Below, in pieces: positions 26,001 through 35,898 of a DNA stretch of 64,000 bases. A program made the translations under genes and the position numbers. Origin of the DNA: Lutraria lutraria (taxonomy: Eukaryota > Mollusca > Bivalvia > Venerida > Mactridae); contig OZ026844.1 of NCBI GenBank assembly GCA_964023205.1, positions 8,346,416 through 8,410,415 of the forward strand, in the 5' to 3' direction. Under the pieces are notes generated by a model. That model searched no databases, was not told where the DNA came from, and saw only the letters and a list, made by a program, of their open reading frames with translations. Numbering within the stretch: position 1 is the first letter of the stretch; each line of letters starts with the position of its first letter.

Positions 26001-26875
26001 CTTTAAACAAATAGAAATGCGCCCATAGGACATGGTTCACTATGTATAACTTTCAAAGATTTTGAACCAGGCTTTGCGAAAGGCGCCAGACCGAAGGATA
26101 TGTCCGATGGATTGTGTGTCGGTCCGATAAAGAATCTTATCTCATCGGACCGACTGTTCGGCAACTTATTACCTGATGTATACACATTTACACTTGTTTA
26201 CTGATTTTGGTCCGGCAGATTTCCTTCCGGTCCGACAGAATTTTCATGCTTGTCGGACCGAATGTCCGGCAGATTTTTTCCCCTTTCGCAAAGTCTGATT
26301 TTCACATGCATGTAATACCAAAATACAAATTCAAAGGCAGACAAGTCCAGTCTTCAACCTTTGACAGATTAAAACCTAATGCACAACTTCATAATCATAT
26401 GCTGATAAAACTTTCTGTATAATTTCATAACTGCACCAAATACTTTTGGAGATATGTGTAACGATTATGAATTGTGTCAATTTGAAATAATTTAACTATG
26501 TAAAGTTATGGCCCAGACTTGAGCTGGCTGTTGCACTCAACACACGGTCTTATAAATTTTATACATGTATCGGTAAGTAACTGAGCAAAGTTTAGTTATT
26601 ATACAATAGGCCACACAAGAAGTGTGAAAGTTATGGCCGCAACAGGAAATATTGCACCAACCAACAAACTGGAGCAAATTAATCAATATATGTCTCAACT
26701 ATGTGTGTGTGTGAGGTGGGAAGAGACATAAAATGCTGCAACAGGCAATGACCTTCCAAGGCATTTATTAAGGAATATTTGAAAACAGGTTAACATATTA
26801 TAGACATACCTTGGTCATTGACGTCAGAGTAAGTTGGGGTAAGGACTTTGTCTCAGCAGAGTTTACTACCACCAT
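14987..26875 (-). CDS. Unrecognised nuclear C2HC zinc-finger protein with three SIM-like motifs (whole gene)
   Basis: Five coding exons join in phase on the minus strand: 26875-26810, 25952-25806, 21730-21611, 21183-20430 and 17034-14987, giving 1,044 residues. All junctions are GT-AG. The ATG at 26875 sits in a good context (ACAATGG) and follows an in-frame stop. Residues 23-90 hold a conserved-looking module, KPDWWP-x2-LEW followed by DKLREIVRSGY and DNLL. Residues 369-389 form a C-x2-C-x12-H-x3-C finger. SUMO-interaction-like motifs are IIDLT (515-519), MVICLSSDEEDD (846-857) and VICIDSDDDEV at the C terminus. A second C-x2-C-x6-C-x2-H cluster is at 873-886. Residues 663-712 are strongly basic. 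I do not recognise an orthologue. A chromatin or transcription role through DNA and SUMO contacts is inferred. The WWP...LREIV module faintly recalls the C-terminal part of NRF1/EWG factors, from memory. Confidence 0.8.
17225..17650. mobile_element. Inverted-repeat element with a perfect central palindrome
   Basis: The outer inverted repeats share AGGC(C/T)TAAATTAA and TTTGTTTGCCCTT, followed by GGTCGGT-type sequence on both sides. Inside, 17364-17396 and 17398-17430 are perfect 33-bp inverted arms around a single T. It lies in the last intron of the zinc-finger gene, close to the acceptor. Confidence 0.7.
17364..17430. repeat. Perfect 33-bp-arm palindrome, 1-nt spacer
   Basis: The left arm begins TTATGGTTGATT and ends AATGGTTG. 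The right arm is its exact reverse complement. I checked it base by base. Confidence 0.95.
17720..18505. repeat. Dispersed repeat, copy 1
   Basis: It shares blocks with 28000-29110 in the same order: ATTAATCCTGT, then AATTCTATTGATTT or its variant, then AAGTTTATG with CCTGTT and TTTTTATAAGCAT, then CAATGACCCTGTC and CTACTGT. It is intronic. Confidence 0.6.
18514..19299. mobile_element. Non-autonomous hAT-like element with perfect 8-bp TSD
   Basis: The ends are TAGGACTGCAACGAATC and GATTCGTTGCAGCCCTA-like. They are bounded by ATTCCTGG at 18506-18513 and again at 19300-19307. The termini resemble the widespread TAGGGCTGCAACGATT hAT ends. No transposase frame is present in 786 bp. It lies in the zinc-finger gene's intron. 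Confidence 0.85.
19318..19832 (+). repeat. Dispersed repeat, copy A
   Basis: It matches 46577-47105 in reverse orientation. Shared blocks include CACTAGTTTACTCA, CTGCCGATTTCGGCCT, CAATATT/AATATCATTGTTGTC, GACTTTTCGGTAATAATTGG and the GGGGCATGCCC-like end. No coding content was seen. Confidence 0.65.
19859..20277. mobile_element. MITE with TA target duplication
   Basis: The termini TGGAATGCCAAAAATGCC and its imperfect complement ending GGCGTTCCA extend inward through TTAAGAGAAACTG on the left and CAGTTTCTCTTAA on the right, about 35 bp. Both sides are flanked by TA. The interior holds diverged GAGTCAAG-type repeats. Confidence 0.75.
20430..21183 (-). CDS. Zinc-finger gene, coding exon 4
   Basis: The acceptor is TTTGCTTTTTTCAG and the donor is GAAG|GTTTGT. 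The 754 bp encode an acidic, Ser/Thr-rich segment of about 251 residues. Near its middle is a possible amphipathic helix (DEVIAQIDEQIANSLKEAF) and a short basic KRKK patch. The ORF extends into flanking introns on both sides, but phase fixes the ends. Confidence 0.8.
21611..21730 (-). CDS. Zinc-finger gene, coding exon 3
   Basis: The acceptor is TTTTGCAG and the donor is TCG|GTTTGT; the 120 bp are phase 0 at both ends. It encodes DPCDKLREIVRSGYFHMDQ and a following DNLL-type segment, the second half of the WWP module. Confidence 0.8.
21947..22079 (-). mobile_element. Short MITE, TATACCCCCACT family
   Basis: The reverse complement starts with TATACTCCCACTAGAAAG and ends in the CACCTTGTGACAGCTCTA sequence shared with 50449-50680. 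It is an internally shortened copy of that element. Confidence 0.7.
22640..23080 (+). repeat. Diverged tandem-unit dispersed repeat
   Basis: It carries degraded units with TTGAACAAACTTG, GGTCCACTAG, AAATATCTAAGCTCTA landmarks of the family at 23185-25255. It is older than the neighbouring copy, judged by divergence. Confidence 0.6.
23185..25255 (+). repeat. Large tandem-unit dispersed repeat with alternating unit lengths
   Basis: The left end carries GAGGGCCATGATGGCCCT and GCTCACC; the right end is GGTGAGCTAAAA. Between them are about a dozen near-identical units. TTGAAC landmarks at 24121, 24275, 24441, 24595 and 24759 give spacings of 154, 166, 154 and 164 bp, so two unit types alternate. 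The longer contains TCAAGTGACCCCC and the shorter AATAAACCCCAGGGCAG. The 3' portion (25030-25250) is unique to the family end. It is intronic to the zinc-finger gene. Confidence 0.85.
25259..25286 (+). repeat. Poly-G tract
   Basis: A run of about 26-28 G follows directly after the repeat element end. Its length may be unreliable in the assembly. Confidence 0.8.
25806..25952 (-). CDS. Zinc-finger gene, coding exon 2
   Basis: The acceptor is TTACCTCCTCAG and the donor is CAG|GTATTT; the 147 bp are phase 0 at both ends. It encodes 49 residues including GSLKDKPDWWPGNLEWTYP, the Trp-rich half of the conserved-looking module. Confidence 0.8.
26072..26293. mobile_element. MITE with CTTTGCGAAAGG ends
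   Basis: Terminal CTTTGCGAAAGG at 26072 is inverted as CCTTTCGCAAAG ending at 26293. The interior is a series of CGGACCG and CGGTCCG motifs in both orientations. It is intronic. No intact target duplication was seen. Confidence 0.65.
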
Positions 26876-26941
26876 TGTAGTATGTGACAAGCATACCGGG
26901 CAGGGAATTCATACACCAATAGTAGATAATGCAACTTTTCA
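26810..26941 (-). CDS. Zinc-finger gene, first coding exon with 5' UTR
   Basis: The acceptor is ATCATTTCAG. The exon starts at 26941 with 66 non-coding bases that include in-frame TGA codons, then ATG at 26875. It encodes 22 residues (MVVVNSAETKSL...) and ends at donor AAG|GTATGT, phase 0. Confidence 0.65.
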
Positions 26942-27705
26942 CTGAAATGATACAACAGAAAAACTTAAACTAACATGTCATGCAAAGGTACATGAGAAAG
27001 ACAAACACATTACTTGAGATTTAACATTTTCTTTTTAAAAAATAAATTAATGTTAGTTAATTATTTAATGCTATTTTCAACTATCTCAAAATTACAAGAG
27101 TGCATGTTTGCTATATTCAGCTTTAAGTCATATAGTGACCAAGTGATTATAAACTATTCCTGTTCGTCTGGCCTTGACAGTGGCCTGTACAACTTTAATA
27201 AGAAAAATAAAACACTGAAAAAAACTCTTTACAATAAACTGACCAGTACATGTAGGTTAATGTTATTGTTAAAACATCCTGACATCTCCATAGAAGTGGG
27301 TGTGACAATAATCAATTTTTAGAAACCATGATTGATTGTCGCCAAATTCGGACTAATCAATCAATTATCGATCATGATAATCGATCATCAGGGAATCCCT
27401 AGTAGTAGTACTGGGATAGATCTACTCCCCTAGCTTCAAAACCAGACTGCAGTGAAAGAAATCCATTTTCAGAGAAAAGCAACATAATTTTGATTGAATC
27501 ATAAAATTTCATTTTATTTTGATACACACTAATTAACCCATTAAAAAGACATTTTAAGTCTGTTTCAGCTTGAGACAATCATACTGACACGGACACCGAT
27601 TAGTTATGCATGCATGTTTGGTACTGATATTGTTAGAATCACTGACTGGTATTCAGTATTCATGTGCATCTGTTTTCTTAACTGCATGTAATTTTACTCC
27701 TCATT

Positions 27706-27890
27706 CAGGGCTCTCCATAATGGCATTTTGACTCTTGAAATTTGCAAATAAGGTTTTTGACTCTTGAGAATTGGAACCAAAGGGTCAAATTTACTATTAC
27801 AGTTGTAGGAAATTTTGTTGACTCTTTAAATTTCTATCAGCTATAAGGGTCATTTTGACCCTCAACTTAAGAAGTCTAGGGAGCACCCTG
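27706..27890. mobile_element. Small foldback/MITE, CAGGG ends
   Basis: CAGGGCTCTCC at the left pairs with GGGAGCACCCTG at the right. The interior has complementary TTGACTCTT and GGTCAAA/TTTGACCC motifs. Confidence 0.5.
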
Positions 27891-27977
27891 TTATTATTTA
27901 ATCATCAAAATATAAAAAAGAGTCTTCACAAAAAAAACTTTTTAAAGCCACTGAACAGCTGTATAACTATTTAGTGA

Positions 27978-27996
27978 CCCCCCCCCCCCCCCCCCC
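27978..27996 (+). repeat. Poly-C tract
   Basis: A run of about 19 C. Confidence 0.85.
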
Positions 27997-27999
27997 AAA

Positions 28000-29110
28000 G
28001 AATTCCACATTGTTTCATTGCTCCTAATAAGATTAATCCTGTACGGTCTCCAAAAGTAATTAAAGGTCATGAATTTTATTGATTTATAGTGATTAGAGCT
28101 GGGATAAGTACCCGGGTATCGGGTCGAGTAAGGCTACTACCAGGGTACAAAATTACTACCCGGGTACCCTAGAAATAGATCACTCCATATTAAACTTTTT
28201 CTGGTTTGTTTTTTTAGCAAACAAAACATACATTGATTAGACCTTTAATTATAATTTTTTGTCTACATTACTGAGCAATAGTTACGACATTTGTGGCCGA
28301 TTTCTATATAAAATTTAACTTACCAACGAATACTCATCCCGTTTTTTTATACTTAAATGCTGCTCAGACGAGTATGAATTATCGTTCTAATGGTCAAAAT
28401 ATTAACACAGATTGTTTTATCCATTTATTTGCAATACAGTCTAAACTTTATATTAACTCCATCAGTATTATATATATGTAACTAGCAGTTAACCGCAAGT
28501 AAAATCTCTGCATGTACATGATTGCATATTTACCGTTATTTAACCCAATTTCTCATTAGTAATGGTTGGCAAATTTGGGAGCATGGGATGGGGAGGCAAG
28601 TAAGGTTCGGAACTAGAAGGTAGAATCCTGAACGTTTCCAGTAACGTCATGCTCTGACTTTATGAACACAGGTGGTGGCACAGATACATTGGAAGGCTTG
28701 GAGTCGGACACATGTAACTTTGTTCTGCTATATGTATTTATTCAACTCAAGGTCGCAAATATTGCATTTTGTCTTCTGTTTATCGCTAAGAAGCCTGAAA
28801 TATTGCCGAACTTGGCTTTTTGTGCAGTTTGCTTGTTTGCCAATTTATTTAAGTACTAGTTAGTGCCAGGATGATCGAAGGAATGATAACTCTTTCGAGA
28901 TAAATAGCGGGTACTCGCGGGTAATATGGTCACGGGTACCCAGGTACAAATTTTCTACCCCTCCCAGCTCTAATAGTGATAACAAGTTTATGACTAAATT
29001 CCTGTTCTTTTTATAAGCATAGGGTAACTGCATTATCATTATGATCGATGTAAACTGAAACTATTCCATCAATGACCCTGTCTGTGTTTTTATTACCCTC
29101 TACTGTGGAA
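28000..29110. repeat. Dispersed repeat, copy 2, split by a hAT-like element
   Basis: The flanks 28000-28093 and 28973-29110 together reproduce the order of blocks at 17720-18505. The hAT-like element at 28094-28972 lies within them. This gives a relative date: the repeat was here before the hAT insertion. Confidence 0.6.
28094..28972. mobile_element. Non-autonomous hAT-like element with perfect 8-bp TSD
   Basis: The ends are TAGAGCTGGGA and TCCCAGCTCTA. They are flanked by ATAGTGAT at 28086-28093 and 28973-28980. Subterminal regions carry many (A/C)CCCGGGTAC-type motifs at both ends. Of the 879 bp, none forms a recognisable transposase. Confidence 0.85.
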
Positions 29111-30134
29111 ACAGGGGCCTTAAATTTCTGGTCCATAAGCAGTCTTTGAATTAATTTTTTGTGACAGGTTGTCCGACTTCATACTTTATGTAGGAAACTC
29201 TCTAAAGTGAAAATGCAAACTTTATAAAATGGACCAAATGAACTTTTAGTGGACCAAAAAGAGTACACAATTAAGTCACATAAAATTTAATATAATTCGG
29301 CAAAAAAACATATTTTTTGAGAGTGATAAGAATATTTAATTTTATGTTCTGATACATGTTAAAATTATCAATAAAAAATATACTGGACCGTCGGACTGCA
29401 GACAATTTTCATATTTACTAGGCCGCGATGGCCATTTTGATGGATTCGGTCAAAGGTCTGCTGGACTAAATTTGAAGACTGCACAACATTGATATGAATG
29501 CAACAAAAACAAGACAAAAAAAAGAAGCATACTATTCTAGTCCAGCAGAGAATCTATTCAAGGGAAGTGATTATTCAATTTCAAAAAATTATGCCCCATT
29601 TGACCTAGATTAGGTTCAATACAAAGTAAACAAATTTTCCCAATTCAAAACAAACACAATTCAAAATCAAACAGAATCAAATATAATGGATACATAACAA
29701 AAGTAATATTATAAACATGAAGTATAATTACAAACTGACCAAATAGTTCACTTGTTTGTCAAAAAGTGGAATGAATATAGATATCTGGGTCATCTTACAG
29801 TATTGACCTATATTTCAATTTTCTGATTCTGACACTTGCACCCGATGTCAAATCATCAGTAGTAATGATCTAGTCAAGTCAATACCAATGACTTTACTAA
29901 AATCTAGACAATTATTTGAATTTGAATGAGAAAAACAACAAAAGTACGAGAAATGTGGGTGTCGTAAGATTTGGTTAAAAAACCGAAATGTCTCGAGCTT
30001 TTAAAAATCTACCAATAATCCAAAAATTAGAACCTCAAGATCTTTCTAAACACTTGTTAACAAAAATCGTGCAGAACAATGGCCTAATTACCACAATTTG
30101 GCAGTGAAATGAGAGAAAACTAGCACTTTGTTAC

Positions 30135-30420
30135 CTTATCAAATATGGCGCCTAGGCAAATCACTTCCGAATCGGTGACAGCGAAAATGAGGGTTGCTAG
30201 TGTTTTTGTTAAGAAGAAAGTACTAAAACCACACTTGTGCAGACCGAATTCCACTTCTTTGCAATATATAAGTAACCTATATAAACATATACAAGTACAT
30301 GCACATCTTCCGTAAAATACACACACAACGTACACTAACAGGCAACTGAACGATTTGACATCTTTTTCCGCGACATTCAAAATGGCGTCACGTCAAGATG
30401 AACCCATTATGATGACGTCA
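30135..30420 (-). promoter_or_regulatory. Probable promoter and 5' non-coding exon of the zinc-finger gene
   Basis: The minus strand has a donor AAG|GTAACA after base 30135. If spliced to the acceptor at 26941, the reading frame meets a stop at once, so this exon would be non-coding. Locally CpG-containing sequence includes ATGGCG cores (AAATATGGCGCC near 30152 and AAAATGGCGTCACG near 30380) that resemble YY1-type sites, and TGACGTCA-like sequence near 30412. The exon assignment is inferred; transcript data are absent. Confidence 0.4.
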
Positions 30421-30823
30421 TTATCAGTTACACAAAAGAAAATTTCACCACATTCATCCAGTATTAACGCAAATTTTTCGGACTTTCACTGTGTAGATGA
30501 AATTGCATAACTCTGTTTAGTCGTTAACTTAACGGTTAAGATTTCAAAATTCAGAAACTATGTAACAATTCGTGATGCACCCCCATATTTCGCCATATTT
30601 ACCTTTTTCTCCAAATCATACAAGACAAATTCGTTAACGGTTCAATTATTCAATTATTCCCATTCATATTACATACGGAAATGACAAAAAAATGTACCTA
30701 TGGTCAGAAATATCGTATCCAAGTGTTTTGAATAGTTACGGACTCTTGAATATCGACCACGATGTATTTCGCACACTAACATTTCTCAGCCCGTCTAGAT
30801 ATATATACATTCATGCTTTAAAG
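30421..30823. other. Intergenic, nothing recognised
   Basis: AT-rich sequence upstream of the promoter. A 42-codon plus-strand ORF at 30382-30510 overlaps its left edge and matches nothing I know. Confidence 0.5.
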
Positions 30824-30852
30824 CCAGAGACATAGATAATCTATGTCTCTGG
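30824..30852. mobile_element. Minimal palindrome matching the ends of a nearby element
   Basis: Two perfect 14-bp inverted arms (CCAGAGACATAGAT and its complement) are separated by one A. The arm sequence equals the terminus of the element at 31115-31791, so this looks like an end-to-end derivative that has lost everything between. Confidence 0.6.
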
Positions 30853-31084
30853 TAAAGTACAATCATGTGAAGTTGAAAATGTTGTGTTACAGGTACATGT
30901 ATGCAATTATTAGTTGTCATAATTTTAGGGTCGACATTCAATAATAAAAATACCATATTAATTAGAATAATTCTGAATGAACATATATAGAAAACGGTTG
31001 GAAAAACTGAACTAAAAGTGTCCTTAATTGTTCCTATTCTTAAAACATTTTTGTCTGTTAATTAGATTGGTAAAAGAAACAGAT

Positions 31085-31791
31085 TTTATCAAATTATTTA
31101 TAAATAAGCCCGAACAGAGACATAGATAACAGGGATAAGCAACTTCAGTTATTACCTATGTAATATATAGCACGTGTGACTATTACTTTTTCCCAAAATT
31201 GCTGATTTTGTAACAAGTAAAACTTCTCATCTACTGATAGCACTTGCATGAATTTAAGTTTACATTTTATCAAATTATTTATAAATAAGCCCGAACAGAG
31301 ACATAGATAACAGGGATAAGCAACTTCAGTTATTACCTATGTAATAGCACGTGTGACTATTACTTTTTCCCAAAATTGCTGATTTTGTAACAAGTAAAAC
31401 TTCTCATCTACTGATAGCACTTGCATAAATTTAAGTTTACATTTTCTGAAAGTTTATTATCTAAAACACAGCTACCGAGTTTTTAAAATATCAATTTTGA
31501 CTGATATAGGTTTTATTACACCCATGTTTATACTACCCACTAATGCCATATTTTTAAAAAATATCTATAAATTGGTACCATTTTTTTTCAGGCCAACTAC
31601 ATTCTAGTGGATATAGCTAAAAACTTAGAACATATAACAAAATATTATTTCCAGCCGAAGTCAAATTCAGAAAATGTATAATTTATACATGTATTTTATT
31701 TGGTTTTCGAGTTTTACTTGCTACAGAATTTACAAAATGATATGTCATGCGTGATATCTTAAGTTGCCAATCCCTGTTATCTATGTCTCTG
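31085..31791. mobile_element. Inverted-repeat element with a 181-bp internal tandem duplication
   Basis: CAGAGACATAGATAACAGGG at 31115 is inverted at the right end (CCCTGTTATCTATGTCTCTG, ending 31791). The left part, including flank TTTTATCAAATTATTTATAA, is duplicated in tandem: landmarks at 31115 and 31296 are 181 bp apart, and the copies differ by a 4-bp indel and few substitutions. Confidence 0.7.
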
Positions 31792-32103
31792 GTCCGAATT
31801 ATAATCGCATCTTGTGGATTCACTGTCCCAGAGCCAGCAAGGCGAAACATACACATGCACTATTAATTAAGGATCAAACACCAATTTCAAGAGGCATTTC
31901 GATTTAATTATATTTTTCGTAATTATTATGTTTATAGAATTGCCGTCACCGCCTTCTGTGATTGATATATATATATACTGTATATATATAACAAACATAT
32001 GTGTATCCCTTTCATCAGATTTTTGGAAACACCATTAATTAATCTGTTTTTTAGCATCTACTAAATTTCAGCTTGAAAATTTTAAATCCGTTATATGGGG
32101 GTG

Positions 32104-32627
32104 TCGATAACTGTATCCAAATTTCAAGTTGTGCGAGGAACCCCAAATAGCTTTGCGGCCCTCGCCTTCGCCATTCCATTACATCTCACCATCTGAATGG
32201 CAGCACTCATTTTTGAAAGGGAGTACTGCACTCGTTTATTGTGCTGTGAAGACAGCTAAAATTATGATAGGATTGTTTGAAACACATTTTTTGTATATAA
32301 CTGTTTTTTTTGTTATTGTTCTGTGTTTGTATTTGTTCCTATACATACAATTATCATGTATGTTTTCTGTATTTTCAGTGTTATAATAATGTATAGATCT
32401 ACACAATTATATGGAGATCTACATAGTTATAAGGAAATAATTTACTTGAATTTGGTTGCTATGAAATAAATCCCAATTAAACCAACCCCGAGTCGTTGTG
32501 AATTATCCCATATATAACAAATACCAAAAATGTCATTAAATTTTATAATTAAATATTTTTTTGCAATATGTAAGAAACTGTCGATAACTGTAGACAAACT
32601 TGAAATTTGGATACATGAAGTTATCGA
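32104..32627. repeat. Inverted-repeat pair around a 0.5-kb core
   Basis: TCGATAACTGTATCCAAATT at 32104 is inverted as AATTTGGATACATGAAGTTA at about 32606-32625. A low-complexity hydrophobic ORF (32129-32386) inside is not supported as a gene. Confidence 0.55.
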
Positions 32628-33855
32628 ATTAAAATTTATCAAATGCTAAACTTGTATAATTTTCAGTTGCTGTGGCTCACATATGTATAAACAACAGTCA
32701 CCTTAATTTTGCGACCGTACTTAATTGGGCCATTTAATCTTTTCAGAAATTAGATAAGTGCATGGCAAGTTTACCGAGTTGCAATGACCAGACAAACACT
32801 GGTCTAGTTTCAGAATTCAAGGTCACTTCCTATTAATTGAAGACAGTGGAGATATTGATTGAGCTTGAGTGCCAACATGCAGAATCTTTGATGTTTCTTC
32901 AAGTTTTTGGAGCAAAAATGGCCAAATTCACTCCACTATTGAGAATGAAGTAAATAAACATGTTGTTAAAGTTGACAGGAGTTATATATATAACTGTTTG
33001 TTTCTTATTTGTTCTGGTTAATAGAACATATTGATGATTAATTGTTCGCTTGCAATTTGATCGACGTTAAAGTCTAATTTTCAATTATCTCTTTCTGTTA
33101 CTCTTTTAGGTTACGTATTTTGTAAACCCGAATATATTTTATATGTAATTAACTAAATGGCTTTAAGTTTGATTTGTTGAGTATCAATACATTACTTGCT
33201 TATTGTACAAAATAAATTAGATTCAGCAGTTTTCATATCAAAAGCTCTATATGTGTATTGAAAGCATCATAATGATTTTGTAATGTGTGTCATGTTTTAT
33301 TTTTTATGTTTTAAATAATAAAACACTGGCATCAATTTTAATTACTTAGTTATGGTCATTTTTTCCACAATGCATGAAATGAATGTTGTGTTTGGTGGGA
33401 AAGTATTGTTTTCTCCATTATTTTTATATCATGTATACATGTACTTGCCTAGGGTAAAGTAGTCAGTTGTCCATCAGATACAACATATTCACGTACATTG
33501 CATTGTATATCAAGATGATGCCTTGATGTCAATATTCAGAATTTATAGGAAGTTAATATCTGCATGATATCAGAAAAAAATATTGGACAGATATCGGAAA
33601 AGTGATATACGTGCAATATAAAAATATATAGGGCCTATATAGGGCAGACATACAAAAAGACATCCCCTGGATTTAGCATCCACTTTGCAGAAACGATAGC
33701 TATCTGATATTGCGATCCGATATCGAGCAGACATAGTGGCGTATAGAGATGCAATATATATAGGCCCTATATTGAATGCTAGCTGGGATGTAGCACATCT
33801 AAATATCAACATTTTTAGTCTGAAGAACAATTCTATATAGACTTTCATGAATTAA

Positions 33856-34047
33856 TTGTTACTTGACCAAATTGTTGATCTTTTACACATTTCAGAAACT
33901 AAATTAGATGAATCTTATCGCAATAATATTTTTAATGTTCACGGTTATAAATTTGAACCTACGAACGTGTACGTACGATCATGTAGAGACAGAAACATTT
34001 TGGCCTCGTACATAAAATGTGACATTCCAGCACGTATAGGCGTTTAG
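33856..34047 (+). pseudogene. LINE endonuclease fragment
   Basis: The translation includes HISETKLDESYRNNIFNVHG and, further on, a degenerate R-x-RN-x-LASYIKCDIPAR. These match the ISETKLD and GGG-x-L-x-YI-x3-IP blocks of the apurinic-like endonuclease domain of non-LTR retrotransposons. The glycine run is lost and the frame ends at once, so it is a relic. Confidence 0.65.
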
Positions 34048-34059
34048 ACGTATAGATAC

Positions 34060-35786
34060 TGAATCAAAGGAATGTGAAAATATTATACATGAGGTAACCC
34101 TGAATAAAACAAAATTGTGTTTTATGTATATACTAGTATGAAGGATTCAGATTTCTCAGACATGACTTTGTCTCTTGCAGCTCATATATCATTTGTTATT
34201 ATTGTTTATTGTAGTTATATAATCGGCTGAAAAGCTCTTATATGGCTTATGTTGTCTTACCGACTTGAAATAAATGTTATCTTATCTATATGTAATCAAT
34301 GACTTATATGTTTATAAGTCCTTAATGTAAAAATGTAATATACCGGTCTAGCTCATGTATAATCTAGCTATATATTTAGAGACCATGCATGGTAAAACCA
34401 TTCAAAATGTATTTAAAATGCTAGAAAATGTAATATATTACAGAAGCATTAGGCTACCTCAGAACAAATAAGATATTTTACATAACTCATTTATAAGATA
34501 TTATGAAAAATATCAAACGATATTTTAATTCTCCACAAAACTAAAAGAGAGGATAAATAATCCTCATCAAGGGGAGACAATCATAGCACCGATTTATAAA
34601 ATTTATACGTGTTACGCCGTTTGTTTTGAGTGAGTCTATCCCAAAATGAGCTCTTCAAATTGGAGAATTTTGTCAACAACATTGACAAAGTTGATTTCCT
34701 GATCGAAGTCTGAAAATAATTTAGGAACTGACAGCAATCGTGGAATATGTGGACATTTCATCATGTCTCGACATTTCTTCTGACATTTATAAGGTGTCCT
34801 ATAATGAGTAACTTTTTTTTAAACGTTAGGATTCATTTAATTGTATGATTATGTGGTAGTATGTGAATGTCAGTGCTTCAGTTAAGGAAAACGTTTGCCA
34901 CAAAAGCCTTTTAAAAGGATTTATTGTAACAGAAACAGTCTTACGCTTTGTTACGTTTCAAAATGGCATCCGGCCAGTTGTAAAACAAGGATCTGCAAGT
35001 TCGGATCTGGATGTGCACAAAGCTTAAATTCGCTACCAAATTTGTCTTTTTCTGCCAACTAATAAAGAATGGATCCGTAACACCCCTTTATTTATACTTT
35101 GTGTATTCTATTTTGGATCCGAATCTGTGTTTTATACCTCGACTATACTATTTTCTTTTCTATTGGCGTTTGCAAACAGACTGATCAGTAAGAAACGTAA
35201 GTGAACGTTTGCAAACAGTTTGTTGCGTTTTTGTTAACTGAACACACTGCAGACGTTGTCCCTTTTGAACAATAGGCACACTATAATTCATGTATGGTAC
35301 ATAAAGGCATAAAATCCATGTTACATAAAAGCAATAGTACATTTAATAAATGGTACACAACATCCTGCACCTGCAGTATGGTATGACATAACCAGTTTTT
35401 GTGGTATTAAGTTAACAAAACATGTGTATATTTTACGCTTAGTATTTATTATTCCATTGTAATTTGCAAATGATGATCATACAAATACTTCTATTTCAGT
35501 GCTATCTCTTAAAACATTATGATTTTATCACATGCTATATAAATAAATCTATGTTTGAAACAGTCCCTTGGTCAAAGAACCATTTGGTAACTAATTTACT
35601 GCTTATCTTTTGTAAATTCTTTTTTCTGTTTTTCTGCCAGAGGACTGTGTAAGCTTGTAAACACAAAATGATGTATTTATGTGTCCTTCACAAATTGATT
35701 GCTGTCATAAAAAAATTAAGAAAATTGTCAGTGTCTTCACTGATTTCTAGAATTGCTTATTGAAATATATCTATGTATTTTTTCAG
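34060..35786. other. Upstream flank of SLC37A3; first exon not located
   Basis: SLC37A3 needs a 5' exon ending two bases into a codon before the acceptor at 35786. I searched for a hydrophobic segment ending in a Ser-like split codon and found none that convinced me. TTTCAAAATGGCATCCGG near 34955 is a YY1-like or start-like motif, but its ORF is six codons long. The exon may lie anywhere between about 30.4 and 35.7 kb. Confidence 0.4.
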
Positions 35787-35898
35787 TTATGCCTTTTTCC
35801 ATGCAACAAGAAAAACGTTCAGTAATGTGAAGTCTACAATCTCAGCTGAATGGAGTGCAACGCCAGGAAACAGCACCAGATTAAATCAACCTGATAAT
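35787..35898 (+). CDS. SLC37A3: SLC37A3 exon (N-terminal, Y-A-F-F-H-A-T-R-K-T block)
   Basis: Acceptor TATTTTTTCAG, donor AAT|GTAGAG. One base completes the split codon from the missing 5' exon. It encodes the conserved HATRKTFSNVK block and the first lumenal loop, with an NST glycosylation-type sequence. Confidence 0.85.

Noticed and set aside
30120..30380. 86-codon minus-strand ORF at the promoter
   Set aside because: If spliced by the visible donor to the next acceptor, it meets a stop at once. Best read as 5' UTR.
32129..32386. Hydrophobic ORF as the missing first SLC37A3 exon
   Set aside because: It lies inside an inverted-repeat pair, has no match to the family N terminus and no suitable donor with the required phase.
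35464..35652. ORF just upstream of the first SLC37A3 exon found
   Set aside because: Its peptide does not resemble the family N terminus and ends at a stop before the acceptor. No donor gives the needed phase.
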